From positions 1 to 64,000 of the forward strand of contig JACDSH010000019.1 in NCBI GenBank assembly GCA_013450215.1: a stretch of DNA of 64,000 bases, read 5' to 3'. The number at the start of each line of letters is the position of its first letter. Position 1 is the stretch's first letter. The notes beneath the pieces were generated by a model. The model did not search any database, was not told where the DNA came from, and worked only from the letters and a program-made list of their open reading frames with translations. Shown piece by piece: positions 47,282 to 58,164 of this stretch. The position numbers were made by a program, and so were the translations under genes. This stretch comes from Nitrosospira sp. GTDB lineage: Bacteria; Pseudomonadota; Gammaproteobacteria; Burkholderiales; Nitrosomonadaceae.

Positions 47282-50008
47282 CTAGCTCAGCTTTCCGTGA
47301 CACTGTTTATACTTTTTCCCAGATCCGCATGGGCAAGGGTCATTGCGACCGACCTTTTCATCTTGTCGAACGAATGGCTGATGCTTCTCCTGCCCATCCT
47401 GCTGTTCCCCATCTTCCCCAAATATTTCCTCATAAGCCGCATGGTGGTATTGAACATTAACTGGCGGCCGCGTTGCCTCAGCCACCTCTTCCACTTGCTG
47501 CTCACTTCTGATCTGAACTGTCATGAGTATTCTAGTAACTTCAGCTTTGATTTCTTCCAGCATGGTAGTGAATAGATCAAAAGCCTCCCGCTTATATTCT
47601 TGCTTAGGATTTTTCTGTGCATAACCACGCAAATGGATACCCTGGCGCAGATGATCTAGAGCTGCCAAATGCTCGCGCCAGTGGGTATCTAAACTTTGTA
47701 ACATTACCGCGCGCTCATAATGATGCATTACATTGGCGCCGACCTGCTGCACCTTTCCTTGATAATGATCGCTGACCACTCCAGCAACACGCTGAAGCAG
47801 ATTTTCTTCATGTAGATCTGGTTCTTTCTCCAACCATTCATGCACTGGTAGATGTAGCTGATACTCTGCAGTTAAAGCCTTCTCTAATCCCGATACGTCC
47901 CACTGCTCTTCGACGCTTTGTGGTGGTATATAGAGGCCGATAAGACTACTTATCGCATCCTCACGCATCGCCGTGATAGTTTCTGAAATATCTTCTGATT
48001 CCATTAATTCGTTACGCTGCTGATATATCACCTTGCGCTGATCATTGGCAACATCATCATATTCCAGCAATTGCTTGCGCATATCAAAGTTACGCGCCTC
48101 TACTTTTCTTTGGGCATTCTCAATGGCGCGCGTAACCCACGGATGCTCGATCGCCTCACCTTCAGGCATATTTAATCGCTGCATAATGCTGGCTACGCGA
48201 TCGGATGCAAAGATACGCAAGAGAGGGTCTTCCAACGATAGATAGAAACGACTGGAACCAGGATCACCCTGTCGCCCAGATCGTCCGCGCAGCTGATTAT
48301 CCACGCGGCGTGATTCATGACGTTCAGTCCCAATGATATGTAACCCTCCTTGCTTTAACACCTCATCGTGGAGACTTTTCCACTGCATCCGTAACTCGGC
48401 AACTTTCTCCCCCTTAACCGACTCGTTCATACTGCTGTCTAATTGGACGCGGTCTATCTCGGGCTCCGGGTTACCACCCAATACAATGTCAGTTCCTCGT
48501 CCGGCCATATTGGTCGCGATAGTGACCATATTAGGACGTCCAGCTTGCGCGACTATTTCTGCTTCGCGTGCATGCTGCTTCGCATTCAGTACTTGATGCG
48601 GCAGTTTTTCGTGGGTGAGCAGTCCAGACAATAGTTCATTACTTTCAATTGAAGTCGTACCCACTAAAACTGGTTGACCTCGTTGGTAACAGTCTTTGAT
48701 GTCTGCAATAATTGCTTGATTCTTCTCATTTGTAGTGCGAAACACCTGATCCATGCGATCGTCACGTACCATTGGGCGATGAGTCGGAACAATTACTGTC
48801 TCCAACCCATAGATTTGTTGAAATTCATAAGCCTCAGTATCTGCTGTGCCTGTCATACCGGAGAGCTTTTGATACATACGGAAATAATTCTGGAATGTTA
48901 TCGAGGCGAGCGTCTGGTTCTCTTTCTGAATCGGAACGCCTTCTTTCGCCTCTACCGCCTGATGCAATCCTTCCGACCAGCGCCTGCCAGACATCAGGCG
49001 ACCTGTAAATTCATCAACAATAATCACTTCATTGTTCTGCACCACATAGTGCTGATCAAGATGAAATAGGGCATGGGCACGTAGTGCTGCGTACAGATGA
49101 TGCACTAGATTGATATTGCTGGGATCGTAGAGGTTGGTCCCAGCTAGCAGTAGGCCCGATTGGGTTAATAATTTTTCTACATGCTCGAAACCTGCCTCAC
49201 TCAGCAAGACTTGCTGCGTTTTTTCATCCACGCTAAAATCGCCCGGACTATCCTCTTTCTCCTGTCGCGCTAGTCTTGGAATTAACGCGTTCATCCTGGT
49301 ATACACTTCGCTACTACCTTCTGCCTGACCCGAAATGATCAAAGGCGTACGTGCCTCGTCAATCAAGATTGAGTCGACTTCATCAACAATTGCGTAGTTG
49401 AGGTGACGCTGAACCCGTTCTGAAGGGTGGTTCACCATATTGTCCCGCAGATAATCGAACCCAAATTCGTTATTTGTGCCGTAAGTAATGTCGGCTGCGT
49501 AGGCGGCCTGCTTTTCGCCATGATCCTTTTGTGAAAGAATCACGCCCACACTGATCCCGAGAAACTGGTAAATCCTTCCCATCCACTCGGCATCCCTCTT
49601 GGCCAGGTAATCGTTCACAGTTACTAGGTGCACGCCTTTTCCAGACAACGCATTAAGATACGAAGGCAAAGTCGCCATCAGAGTCTTACCCTCCCCTGTA
49701 CGCATCTCCGCAATCTTGCCGCTATGAAGAACCATGCCGCCTATCAACTGCACACCGAAGTGGCGCATCCCTAATACCCGCTTGCTAGCTTCGCGCACTA
49801 CAGCAAATGCCTCTGGTAGCAAGGCATCCAAAGTCTCTCCTTCTGCTATACGGCTCTTGAACTCATCAGTCTTGGCGCGCAACTCTATGTCAGTAAGCAC
49901 TTCAAATCCAGGCTCCAGCGCGTTAATCACGCCCACCGCCTGAAAATATTGCTTGATCAGCCTATCATTGCGGCTGCCAAAGATTTTCTTAAGCAGATTA
50001 TTCAGCAT
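47282..50008 (-). CDS. secA: preprotein translocase ATPase SecA
   Basis: This 908-residue motor drives unfolded proteins through SecYEG. Walker A is [13 protein letters not shown], Walker B is in [16 protein letters not shown], helicase motifs include [22 protein letters not shown], and the C terminus ends in the SecB-binding zinc motif [14 protein letters not shown]. Length is standard. A terminator-like hairpin lies just upstream, so it probably has its own promoter despite following the fts cluster. Confidence 0.98.
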   Translation of the reverse strand: MLNNLLKKIFGSRNDRLIKQYFQAVGVINALEPGFEVLTDIELRAKTDEFKSRIAEGETLDALLPEAFAVVREASKRVLGMRHFGVQLIGGMVLHSGKIAEMRTGEGKTLMATLPSYLNALSGKGVHLVTVNDYLAKRDAEWMGRIYQFLGISVGVILSQKDHGEKQAAYAADITYGTNNEFGFDYLRDNMVNHPSERVQRHLNYAIVDEVDSILIDEARTPLIISGQAEGSSEVYTRMNALIPRLARQEKEDSPGDFSVDEKTQQVLLSEAGFEHVEKLLTQSGLLLAGTNLYDPSNINLVHHLYAALRAHALFHLDQHYVVQNNEVIIVDEFTGRLMSGRRWSEGLHQAVEAKEGVPIQKENQTLASITFQNYFRMYQKLSGMTGTADTEAYEFQQIYGLETVIVPTHRPMVRDDRMDQVFRTTNEKNQAIIADIKDCYQRGQPVLVGTTSIESNELLSGLLTHEKLPHQVLNAKQHAREAEIVAQAGRPNMVTIATNMAGRGTDIVLGGNPEPEIDRVQLDSSMNESVKGEKVAELRMQWKSLHDEVLKQGGLHIIGTERHESRRVDNQLRGRSGRQGDPGSSRFYLSLEDPLLRIFASDRVASIMQRLNMPEGEAIEHPWVTRAIENAQRKVEARNFDMRKQLLEYDDVANDQRKVIYQQRNELMESEDISETITAMREDAISSLIGLYIPPQSVEEQWDVSGLEKALTAEYQLHLPVHEWLEKEPDLHEENLLQRVAGVVSDHYQGKVQQVGANVMHHYERAVMLQSLDTHWREHLAALDHLRQGIHLRGYAQKNPKQEYKREAFDLFTTMLEEIKAEVTRILMTVQIRSEQQVEEVAEATRPPVNVQYHHAAYEEIFGEDGEQQDGQEKHQPFVRQDEKVGRNDPCPCGSGKKYKQCHGKLS

Positions 50009-50046
50009 AAATTTCCGATTAAATTCTGTTTAAACAGTCTTCCAAA

Positions 50047-50077
50047 AGCAAAGGGGTGAGGTTTTCGGCCTCACCCC
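50047..50077 (-). terminator. rho-independent terminator between M23 gene and secA
   Basis: A perfect 9-bp stem (GGGGTGAGG at 50053-50061 with CCTCACCCC at 50069-50077) has a 7-base loop. On the minus strand it is followed by TTTGCTTTTGG, a T-rich tail. It would end transcripts coming from the M23 peptidase remnant before secA. Confidence 0.8.
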
Positions 50078-50100
50078 CCACAGTAGATCATCATTTCAGC

Positions 50101-50740
50101 TTACCCAGTCGATTTTAAGAATCGTGTCAGATTCTGCGGTAAGCTCCTGTGTCTGACTTCAAAATGAAGGTGTGAGCCGATAGAATGCCCGGTACTTCCA
50201 ACTTCTGCAATTCTCTGTCCCCGTAGAGCTACTTGACCAGTTTTGACGAGACGCCTTGCAGCATGGGCATATCGACTGACTAGGTCATTGCCGTGGTCAA
50301 TATCAACCATTTTACCATATCCAGGCTGATAGTCAGAATAGACTACAACGCCACCTGCTGAGGCTATGACTGGCGTCCCTATCTCAGCAATAAAATCAAC
50401 CCCTTCATGGAATGCACTTTTCCCTGAAAATAGGCCTATACGCAAACCACAGCCGCAGTAGTTGGGTTTGCATCTGTCCCATTCTAAAAGCCATGGCGTT
50501 CAAACTGTCGCGCAGGTATGATTGGTTTTTTTGGTGCTCTTCCTGTTTCACTCTGAGCACTAGAGATCGGAGGGAAGGGCTATCTATTTTATCTGCATAG
50601 CGTAAAGACAGATAATTAAACCCCATTACCAGCATTATAATTACGAATAAGAGAGCTTCCGACAGCATCGTCAAATTCGTGCCGGTTAGGGTTAGAGTCC
50701 CTGCTTTTAACAAATTACTGGAGACCAGAATTACATTCAT
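50101..50740 (-). pseudogene. broken M23 peptidase gene (murein endopeptidase type)
   Basis: Two pieces lie in different frames. The first (from ATG 50740, stop at 50405-50407) encodes MNVILVSSNLLKAG, a membrane helix and a helical segment ending MGQMQTQLLRL. The second frame, readable from a TTG at 50445 to 50101, encodes an M23 domain with zinc motifs HEGVD and HLHFEV intact. Family proteins here are around 300 residues with a long middle linker; that linker appears deleted and the join is out of frame. The position between ftsZ and secA is where betaproteobacteria carry this gene. The catalytic piece alone has no signal or membrane anchor. Confidence 0.8.
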
Positions 50741-50766
50741 CTTATTACCCAAATTCTCACGCAGAT

Positions 50767-51267
50767 ATGACCGCACGCAAGATTGACTTCTACCTAACCA
50801 CTCTCGGCACCGCTGATCAGCAAGGCCTATTCGCTCAGGCGAGTCAATTGACACTGATGCAACGAGCATTTACGGAATTTGTTCCGCCTCGATTATCAAT
50901 ATACTGCACCGTCGGCTGGATTTCCAAAGGAAATTTAACTATCTATGCTTGTAACGGCGCAATTGCAGCAAAACTGAAACAGATTTCACCTTCGTTGCTT
51001 TTAAAATTCCAGCAGAATAATTTTGAGGTGGCTGCGATCCGGGTTGTTGTGCATGCACATAACCACTTTGCAGTTGTTGACAAGAAGATCGATAAAGACT
51101 TGATTATCGGCCCACTTGGTTTGGACAACTTGAGTCAGCTGGCTGCGGGACTACCCTCATCGCCACTAAAAAGCGCCGTTGAATCACTACTTAAAAAACA
51201 AATCAAGCCAGCGACATCTCAGCCTAAGGCTGCGTTAGCGGCGCCTACTGTCCGAGTCCCACAATAA
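50767..51267 (+). CDS. DciA-like (DUF721) protein
   Basis: A 166-residue DUF721 protein, the family that includes DciA, the widespread bacterial loader or operator of the replicative helicase DnaB. The core pattern is visible: a helical N terminus, CTVGWISKGNLTIYACNGAIAAKLKQISPSLLLKFQ, then a variable tail rich in Lys, Ala and Pro. It is the only plus-strand gene between murF and mgtE. Its start is 26 bases from the divergent start of the M23 remnant. The functional role is family knowledge. Confidence 0.82.
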   Translation: MTARKIDFYLTTLGTADQQGLFAQASQLTLMQRAFTEFVPPRLSIYCTVGWISKGNLTIYACNGAIAAKLKQISPSLLLKFQQNNFEVAAIRVVVHAHNHFAVVDKKIDKDLIIGPLGLDNLSQLAAGLPSSPLKSAVESLLKKQIKPATSQPKAALAAPTVRVPQ

Positions 51268-51293
51268 AAGATCATCTTCTCATATAGCGCAAG

Positions 51294-51322
51294 GCTCTCG
51301 CTGCCCATGATGCCGCGAGAGC
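51294..51322. repeat. perfect 8-bp inverted repeat between dciA and ftsZ
   Basis: GCTCTCGC (51294-51301) and GCGAGAGC (51315-51322) enclose 13 bases. It lies between two convergent genes, where a terminator is expected, but neither side has a T-run. It may be a terminator that relies on other signals, or a protein site. Confidence 0.45.
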
Positions 51323-51481
51323 GGGAGTCGATGGCCACTAAACAGCTTACTTCCCACCCCAAATCTGGGAATAGTTTCAGTCATTTTCATGCATTGGCGC
51401 TTGATCCCTAATTAGCCCTACATCCAGCGAATTTCTCTTTTTTAGCCCACACAACATCACAAAAATCCTTAATAACCCTTA

Positions 51482-52648
51482 TCAATCGGCTTGTTTTCGT
51501 AGGAATGCAGGGATATCCAGCACATCTACCCCGGATTGTCTCATCGCTTCCACTGTTAAACCGTGCCTTCTGTTGGTGCGGATTGCAGCAGGAATCTCCG
51601 ACCCCTTCCAGCTCGAAGCGTCTACCAATATTGCATTGTCGGTTCCGGTTCTGGTATGGATAATACTCAACGGTTTCGGCTGAGTATGGCTAACCACACC
51701 ACCCAACCCGGTTGCCACCACGGTGACCCTAAGGTTATCTCCCATGTTCTCGTCGATTACGGTGCCAACAATTACAGTTGCATCTTCAGCCGTAAAGTCT
51801 TTGATCGTGCTCATCACTTCATGAACTTCACGCATCTTCATTCCCGAGCTGGCGGTGATATTCACCAAAACCCCGCGCGCGCCAGAGAGATTCAAGTCTT
51901 CCAGCAATGGACTTGATACCGCCTGCTCTGCTGCTACGCGGGCCCGATCTATGCCCGAGGCGAATGCGGAGCCCATCATCGCCACTCCCATTTCCGACAT
52001 CACCGTCTTAACATCAGCAAAGTCTACATTTACTAACCCCGGACAGTTGATGACCTCTGCAATTCCAGCAACTGCCCCATACAAGACATTATTTGCAGCC
52101 TTGAATGCGTCCAACATACTTACATCCTCTCCCAGCACCATCATCAACTTATCATTAGGGATCACGATCAACGAATCAACATGTTGCGACAGTGCCTCCA
52201 TTCCAACTTGTGCCGCTTTAAGTCTCTTACCCTCAAATGTGAAGGGCTTTGTCACCACCGCTACAGTAAGTATGCCCATCTCCTTAGCTACCTGTGCCAC
52301 CACGGGTGCGGCACCTGTACCCGTTCCACCTCCCATACCAGCGGTAACAAATAGCATATCTGCACCTTCAATCAGTTCGGCTATACGGTCACGGTCTTCT
52401 AGAGCGGCTTCCCGACCAATCTCGGGGTTTGCACCTGCACCCAATCCTTTAGTAATCTCTGCCCCTAATTGCAGCAGTGTGCGTGCTTGATTACGCTTCA
52501 ATGCCTGCGCATCAGTATTGGCACAAATGAACTCAACACCCTGCACCCCGTTCTGGATCATGTGATCTACAGCATTACCTCCGCAACCACCGACGCCGAT
52601 AACTTTGATAACTGCTTCCTGTGTTTGTGTATCCATGATTTCGAACAT
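51482..52648 (-). CDS. ftsZ: cell division protein FtsZ
   Basis: This 388-residue tubulin-like GTPase forms the division ring. The tubulin signature GGGTGTGAAPVVA is present, along with GVGGCGGNAVDHMI at the N terminus. A short linker leads to the C-terminal peptide DIPAFLRKQAD, which binds FtsA and ZipA. AAAGGAG lies seven bases before the ATG. lpxC, which often follows ftsZ, is absent. Confidence 0.98.
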   Translation of the reverse strand: MFEIMDTQTQEAVIKVIGVGGCGGNAVDHMIQNGVQGVEFICANTDAQALKRNQARTLLQLGAEITKGLGAGANPEIGREAALEDRDRIAELIEGADMLFVTAGMGGGTGTGAAPVVAQVAKEMGILTVAVVTKPFTFEGKRLKAAQVGMEALSQHVDSLIVIPNDKLMMVLGEDVSMLDAFKAANNVLYGAVAGIAEVINCPGLVNVDFADVKTVMSEMGVAMMGSAFASGIDRARVAAEQAVSSPLLEDLNLSGARGVLVNITASSGMKMREVHEVMSTIKDFTAEDATVIVGTVIDENMGDNLRVTVVATGLGGVVSHTQPKPLSIIHTRTGTDNAILVDASSWKGSEIPAAIRTNRRHGLTVEAMRQSGVDVLDIPAFLRKQAD

Positions 52649-52773
52649 TATGTTTCTCCTTTTATGAATTTAAAACGCTGCATTTAAAAAGTATCCTTAA
52701 ACTTTTAAGCCTAGATCTGACAGCCTTGATAACGAACGCAACACCCTCGCTCCGAAACTCTTATTTCAAAGTT

Positions 52774-54012
52774 CTAAAAATTCCCCTGAAACCAACTCTT
52801 CATCCTCTCAAGAATCTGTTTCATTGAGTTGCCCTGCAGTCGAACGTGCTGCTGACGCTGAAATTTCTCCATCCCAGCAATAATCAAGCCAACACCGGTC
52901 GAGAACCGTGGCGTACGTACTACTTCTTCCAAACTGCCCCGATACTGTGGCAACCCTAACCTTACCGGCATGTGAAATATTTCTTCACCCAACTCCACCA
53001 TTCCTTGCAGGGAACTACTACCGCCCGTAATGACGATCCCAGATGAAAGTAACTCCTCGAATCCGCTACGACGCAACTCACCCTGCACCAGCGAATAGAG
53101 CTCTTCTACCCGTGGCTCAATCACCTCCGCTAAGGTCTGCCTTGAAAGCTGGCGTGTACCACGCTCGCCCACGCCCGACACCTCCACCATTTCATGAGGG
53201 TCAGCCATACCCCGCAAAGCGCAACCATAGGCACACTTGATATCTTCTGCATCTTTTGTCGGCGTTCGCAATGCCATTGCAATGTCATTGGTGATCTGGT
53301 CCCCAGCGATCGGAATTACCGCCGTATGGCGAATTGCACCATTAGTAAATACCGCTATATCTGTAGTCCCTCCGCCTATGTCGACTAGGCACACACCCAG
53401 ATCTTTCTCGTCTTCTGACAGAACAGCCATCGCCGAAGCTAGTGGCTGCAAAACTAAATCGCGTACCTCCAAGCCACAACGTCGCACACACTTCATGATG
53501 TTCTGAGCCGCCGATACCGCACCTGTCACAATGTGCACCTTTACTTCTAGGCGTATACCACTCATACCGATCGGTTCGCGTACATCCTCCTGCCCATCCA
53601 CGATAAATTCCTGATTGAGAATATGCAGCACCTGCTGATCAGCTGGAATATTTACTGCCTTCGCGGTTTCCATCACTCGCTCTACGTCTATGCGCGACAC
53701 CTCTTTGTCTTTTATCGCTACCGTCCCATGCGAATTGAAGCTTTTGATATGGCTTCCCGCAATCCCTGTGTACACTTCACGGATCTTACAATTAGCCATC
53801 AGTTCTGCCTCTTCCAAAGCTCGCTGAATTGCGTTCACTGTAGTTTCGATATTGACGACCACCCCCTTCTTTAAGCCACGAGAAGGATGGCTGCCCATGC
53901 CAATAATTTCAAATCCACCTTCGGGTTTGACCTCGACGACGATGGCAACGATCTTTGAAGTTCCTATATCGAGGCCAACAATCAGGTCTCTGTTTTCATT
54001 AACTCTACTCAT
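52774..54012 (-). CDS. ftsA: cell division protein FtsA
   Basis: A 412-residue actin-like protein that tethers FtsZ to the membrane. The N-terminal phosphate loop is GLDIGTSKIVAIVVE, phosphate 2 is LVDIGGGTTDIAVF, and the C terminus ends with an amphipathic targeting helix (MKQILERMKSWFQGNF). A 125-base gap to ftsZ, with an AT-rich weak hairpin, may hold an ftsZ promoter. Confidence 0.97.
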   Translation of the reverse strand: MSRVNENRDLIVGLDIGTSKIVAIVVEVKPEGGFEIIGMGSHPSRGLKKGVVVNIETTVNAIQRALEEAELMANCKIREVYTGIAGSHIKSFNSHGTVAIKDKEVSRIDVERVMETAKAVNIPADQQVLHILNQEFIVDGQEDVREPIGMSGIRLEVKVHIVTGAVSAAQNIMKCVRRCGLEVRDLVLQPLASAMAVLSEDEKDLGVCLVDIGGGTTDIAVFTNGAIRHTAVIPIAGDQITNDIAMALRTPTKDAEDIKCAYGCALRGMADPHEMVEVSGVGERGTRQLSRQTLAEVIEPRVEELYSLVQGELRRSGFEELLSSGIVITGGSSSLQGMVELGEEIFHMPVRLGLPQYRGSLEEVVRTPRFSTGVGLIIAGMEKFQRQQHVRLQGNSMKQILERMKSWFQGNF

Positions 54013-54033
54013 CTATTTTATGTATCCTTAATC

Positions 54034-54801
54034 TCAAGCTGCTTTCTTCACGCTTGCTATGCGGTTTTCGTGCTGCAGTGTTTCCTGTGTACGAACCGCA
54101 AAGCCATTGGAATAGCGTAAATCAACATATGTAAAATTTTGATTCAACTGCGCGACGCTGCGGTCGTATGTTGAAACATAACGCAGCAACCGATCTTCCA
54201 TTCGATCACGTCCTAACTCAAGCACAGTCCCATTTTCTAGTTGAATTCTCCAGGCGCGTCTCGGCGACAGAACTAACTGAGCAATATCCTGCTGCAACGG
54301 CTGCAGTAATTTACTGAAGGCAACGTATTGCGCCACCACATCGAAGGAGCTTCCGGTTGGCCCGATGAATATCGGCAGCCTCTCCTCACCCCCAACGACT
54401 GATCCGACAAATAACTCTCCGTGACTATTTACAAGCTCTTCTCCGCCCCACTGCGCTACCGCCACATGCTCTTCCAAAGTTACCTCTAGACCCTGTGGCC
54501 AATGCCGCCGCAAACTTGCAACCCTTACCCATGACAGCCTCTCGAATCCTTCACGTATTGCGTCCAGATTTATCGTCAGAAAATTACCTTCAATCTCACC
54601 TCGAACTACTTTATCTATTTGCTCACGAGTAACGTGTTTCAATTCCTTTCCGCTATTGCTAGCCCCAATCACTTTCACCTGCTTCACCGGAATCATTGAT
54701 GAGTTCACTGCCCATGACCCAATGATGTAGGTTGCCGCAAGTGCCGCAATCCACAGCAGCAGATTGGCCAATAGGCGTAAGGCCTGGTGGTTATCCCACA
54801 T
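54034..54801 (-). CDS. ftsQ: cell division protein FtsQ
   Basis: A 255-residue bitopic divisome protein. There is a short cytoplasmic N terminus, one membrane helix ([20 protein letters not shown]), a POTRA domain beginning at [16 protein letters not shown], and a C-terminal beta domain ([15 protein letters not shown]). FtsQ recruits FtsB/FtsL in the divisome. Its start overlaps the ddl end by 11 bases. Confidence 0.95.
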   Translation of the reverse strand: MWDNHQALRLLANLLLWIAALAATYIIGSWAVNSSMIPVKQVKVIGASNSGKELKHVTREQIDKVVRGEIEGNFLTINLDAIREGFERLSWVRVASLRRHWPQGLEVTLEEHVAVAQWGGEELVNSHGELFVGSVVGGEERLPIFIGPTGSSFDVVAQYVAFSKLLQPLQQDIAQLVLSPRRAWRIQLENGTVLELGRDRMEDRLLRYVSTYDRSVAQLNQNFTYVDLRYSNGFAVRTQETLQHENRIASVKKAA

Positions 54802-55714
54802 GGGCCGACTCTAGTATTGTCACTACCAGGTCCTCAAATGTGATTCCTGCTGCTCTTGCCGCCATTGGCACGAGACTGTGATCGGTCATTCCGGGTGAAG
54901 TATTAGTCTCTAGAAAGTAAGCGCTTCCTAGCTTATCTAGCATTACATCCACTCTGCCCCAGCCCTCACATCCCAAAATCTTGTGTGCCTGTAGAGCTTG
55001 CTCTTGAATTACCAGTTCCTCTCCTGCAGACAGGCCGCTCGGGCAGAAATAACAAGTATCATTTGCAAAATATTTAGCTTGATAATCGTACAGCCCTCCC
55101 GCTGGCTCGATCCGTACCAGAGGTAATGGAGTCTCTCCCAGAATCGCAGCCGTCAGCTCTATTCCATCGATGAATTGCTCTGCCAATACGACCGCATCAT
55201 GCTTTGCGGCTAACTTGTAGGCAGCTTGCAAGTCCTCTTCTACCATCACCTTGCTCAATCCTATTGTCGATCCTTCGCGCGACGGCTTTACGATAAGTGG
55301 CAGCCCCAATTCCTTCACCACAGCAGCTAAATCGCTTTGTTCATCGAGTACGGCATAACGCGGCGTTTTAATTCCTGCTGCTTGCCACAGCAGTTTGGTG
55401 CGCCACTTGTCCATCGCCAGTGCACTCGCCATGACGCCGCTCCCGGTATACGGCAATCCCATTAACTCCAAGGCCCCTTGCACAGTTCCATCTTCGCCAT
55501 ATCGTCCATGTAATGCGATATGCGCTCTTTTGAAACCCTGCCGTAACAATTCTTCCATCGCCTCTTCGGCTGGATCAAAAGGGTATGCATCCACGCCTTT
55601 GCGTCTCAGCCCATCCAGCACTGCTTGCCCGCTCCTGAGTGAGATCGCACGTTCAGCTGAACGGCCACCCAAGAGAACTGCTACTTTTCCGAAGTCATGA
55701 TTATTCACAATCAA
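54791..55714 (-). CDS. ddl: D-alanine-D-alanine ligase
   Basis: This 307-residue ATP-grasp enzyme joins two D-Ala made by Alr for addition by MurF. Motifs include [58 protein letters not shown] and the metal-binding [15 protein letters not shown]. It lies between murB and ftsQ, as in the standard cluster (ddlB position). Confidence 0.97.
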   Translation of the reverse strand: MIVNNHDFGKVAVLLGGRSAERAISLRSGQAVLDGLRRKGVDAYPFDPAEEAMEELLRQGFKRAHIALHGRYGEDGTVQGALELMGLPYTGSGVMASALAMDKWRTKLLWQAAGIKTPRYAVLDEQSDLAAVVKELGLPLIVKPSREGSTIGLSKVMVEEDLQAAYKLAAKHDAVVLAEQFIDGIELTAAILGETPLPLVRIEPAGGLYDYQAKYFANDTCYFCPSGLSAGEELVIQEQALQAHKILGCEGWGRVDVMLDKLGSAYFLETNTSPGMTDHSLVPMAARAAGITFEDLVVTILESAHVG

Positions 55715-55763
55715 GCACTCCCGCCCAATAAATCAATAAACCAAATTTTAAATTTATCGTTAA

Positions 55764-56741
55764 TCATTTGGCCTCACCGATGATTCGCACTTCCTGTATC
55801 AACTCCACTCCAGTTCTCTCTTTTACCATTCTGCGCAACGCCACAATTACCATTTCAATATCTGTGGCGGTGGCGTTGTTTGCATTAACAATGAAGTTTG
55901 CATGCTTAGTTGAAACCATCGCACCACCGATACAGAAACCCTTTAGTCCACTCGCCTCGATCAATCGAGCCGCATGATCTCCCGGTGGGTTTCGAAATAC
56001 TGAACCAGCATTGGGCAGACTCAATGGTTGACTTTCGATTCTATGGGAGAGCAATTCTTTAATTCTCTTTCGCGATGCGGCGACCTCGCCGCTCTTTAGT
56101 CTGAACCACCCCCCTACAAACCACTCTTCACTCCCAACGCTCCCAAATCCAGGGCGTAATGCAACATGCCGGTAATCTATTGTGAAGTCCTTATGATTAC
56201 GTACCTGCAACTGTCCGGCACGGCCAATCATCTGAACATTCTCGACAATGTCCCAAGTTTCGCTGCCATAGCAGCCAGCATTCATTGTCAACGCTCCGCC
56301 CACTGTTCCAGGTATGCCAGCCAAAAATTCGGCGCCGGCCAGCCCATGTACTGCCGCATATCGCGCGACCTTGGCACAGGACACACCCGCCTCCGTATAT
56401 ATCAATCCTCCATCTGAACTCTGTTCCTCAAGATTCAGCCCTTTCAAACGCATGTGAAGCAGGATAAGTGTGCCGCGCACCCCACCGTCACGTACCAGCA
56501 AATTGCTGCCCAACCCAACCATATATACCGGCTCCCCTTTCGGCAAAACTCGCATAAACTGAATAAGGTCGTTCAAATCAGCTGGAATATAAACACGTTG
56601 CGCTTCACCCCCTACCCGCCACGATATGTGCTTCCTCATCGACTCATTCACTCGCACCTCTCCGCGCAGGGCTTCTCCCATCCCCTTCTTATGAAGCGCG
56701 TATGAGTGAGTCTCAAATTTATTAGGCTCTGTCATATCCAT
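55764..56741 (-). CDS. murB: UDP-N-acetylenolpyruvoylglucosamine reductase
   Basis: A 325-residue FAD enzyme that reduces UDP-GlcNAc-enolpyruvate to UDP-MurNAc. FAD-binding [34 protein letters not shown], the catalytic-serine block [24 protein letters not shown] and the C-terminal Glu in [10 protein letters not shown] are present. The start lies immediately after the murC stop. Confidence 0.96.
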   Translation of the reverse strand: MDMTEPNKFETHSYALHKKGMGEALRGEVRVNESMRKHISWRVGGEAQRVYIPADLNDLIQFMRVLPKGEPVYMVGLGSNLLVRDGGVRGTLILLHMRLKGLNLEEQSSDGGLIYTEAGVSCAKVARYAAVHGLAGAEFLAGIPGTVGGALTMNAGCYGSETWDIVENVQMIGRAGQLQVRNHKDFTIDYRHVALRPGFGSVGSEEWFVGGWFRLKSGEVAASRKRIKELLSHRIESQPLSLPNAGSVFRNPPGDHAARLIEASGLKGFCIGGAMVSTKHANFIVNANNATATDIEMVIVALRRMVKERTGVELIQEVRIIGEAK

Positions 56742-58154
56742 TCATGCATCCCACATCGCAGTAATTGACGCCACTGCACCCACCGATCCTGCTCCCATCA
56801 CCAGGACTACATCGCCATCCTGCACCACCCTCCTGATAGCAGCAGGCATCTCATCCACTGTCTCAACATAAATTGGCTCTACCTTCCCCTGTATCCTTAG
56901 TGCTCGAGCTAACGACTTACTATCAGCAGCCACGATTGGCACCTCACCCGCGGGATAAACTTCGGTTAATAACAGCACGTCAACGGTTGATAATACTTTG
57001 ATAAAATCTTCAAATACGTCACGCGTACGCGAATAGCGATGCGGCTGAAACGCCAACAACAAACGACGACCAGGGAACGCTCCTCGCGCAGCTGCAATAG
57101 TCGCAGCCATTTCTACAGGGTGGTGGCCATAATCATCGACCAGTGTGAAGCAACCGTTTTGACCATTCTCTGTTTTATCTATTTTGATCTCGCCATACCG
57201 CTGGAAACGGCGCCCCACTCCTCCGAATCTTGCTAGTGCCTTGATGATAACCTCGTCGGCCACCCCTACCTCGTTCCCAACGGCAATCGCCGCCAACGCA
57301 TTTTGTACGTTATGCAGACCCGGGAGATTCAGTGATATTTCAAGCTTGCGTGTCTTTCCACACGTCCCCACTATCGCGGTAAAACACATCCGCCCTCCGC
57401 TGTGATGAATATTCACAGCACGGATCATTGCTTTATCTGACAGTCCGTATGTTGTGATCGGTTTAGCGATGGCGGGCATGATTTCACTTACATTCGCATC
57501 GTCTATGCACAGCATCACCATCCCGTAAAAAGGTAGGTGCTGCACAAAGTCTACAAACGCCTGCTTGAGTCTGCCGAAATCATGGCCATAGGTCTCCATA
57601 TGATCGGCATCGATATTGGTCACTACCGCTAACACCGGTTGCAAACAGAGGAATGATGCGTCCGACTCATCCGCTTCAACCACAATGAATTCACCACTCC
57701 CCAGTCTGGCATTCGAACCTGAAGCTTCTAATCTGCCACCAATAACGAAAGTGGGGTCCATTCCCGCTTCCGCCAGGATGCTTGCAATCAGGCTAGTGGT
57801 GGTAGTCTTTCCATGTGTACCTGCAACGGCGATGCCCTGTCGTAACCTCATCAGTTCCGCCAGCATCATTGCGCGGGGCACCACAGGAATATTGCGCTCA
57901 TGTGCTTCAGTCACTTCTGGATTGTCTGGCTTCACTGCTGTTGATGTCACGACAGCATCTGCCGATACCACCTGATTACTTTCATGTCCCAAATAGATAG
58001 TGATTCCTAGACTTTTTAGACGTTGCGTTGTGGCACTGTCAGTCAAGTCTGAACCACTCACTTGGTAACCTAAGTTAAACATTACCTCTGCAATGCCACT
58101 CATGCCAGAGCCGCCAATACCAATAAAATGAATGTGTTTGACTTTATGCTTCAT
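56742..58154 (-). CDS. murC: UDP-N-acetylmuramate-L-alanine ligase
   Basis: A 470-residue Mur ligase adding L-Ala to UDP-MurNAc. The N-terminal loop is [18 protein letters not shown], the ATP loop [18 protein letters not shown], and [15 protein letters not shown] marks the C-terminal domain. It is clearly different from Mpl at 17 kb in both loops. Confidence 0.97.
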   Translation of the reverse strand: MKHKVKHIHFIGIGGSGMSGIAEVMFNLGYQVSGSDLTDSATTQRLKSLGITIYLGHESNQVVSADAVVTSTAVKPDNPEVTEAHERNIPVVPRAMMLAELMRLRQGIAVAGTHGKTTTTSLIASILAEAGMDPTFVIGGRLEASGSNARLGSGEFIVVEADESDASFLCLQPVLAVVTNIDADHMETYGHDFGRLKQAFVDFVQHLPFYGMVMLCIDDANVSEIMPAIAKPITTYGLSDKAMIRAVNIHHSGGRMCFTAIVGTCGKTRKLEISLNLPGLHNVQNALAAIAVGNEVGVADEVIIKALARFGGVGRRFQRYGEIKIDKTENGQNGCFTLVDDYGHHPVEMAATIAAARGAFPGRRLLLAFQPHRYSRTRDVFEDFIKVLSTVDVLLLTEVYPAGEVPIVAADSKSLARALRIQGKVEPIYVETVDEMPAAIRRVVQDGDVVLVMGAGSVGAVASITAMWDA

Positions 58155-58164
58155 GATTCTCGGC

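Noticed and set aside
51855-52490. 211-codon plus-strand ORF opposite ftsZ
   Set aside because: It is Ser/Ala/Pro/Thr-rich with no domain pattern and lies fully antisense to a certain ftsZ; it is a codon-bias shadow.
52687-52706. AT-rich hairpin (AAAAGT/ACTTTT) in the ftsA-ftsZ gap
   Set aside because: Six weak A-T-rich pairs in an AT-rich gap; too little stability to call a terminator or attenuator.
57616-57975. 119-codon plus-strand ORF opposite murC
   Set aside because: Antisense to a well-supported murC with no recognisable domain; a shadow frame.
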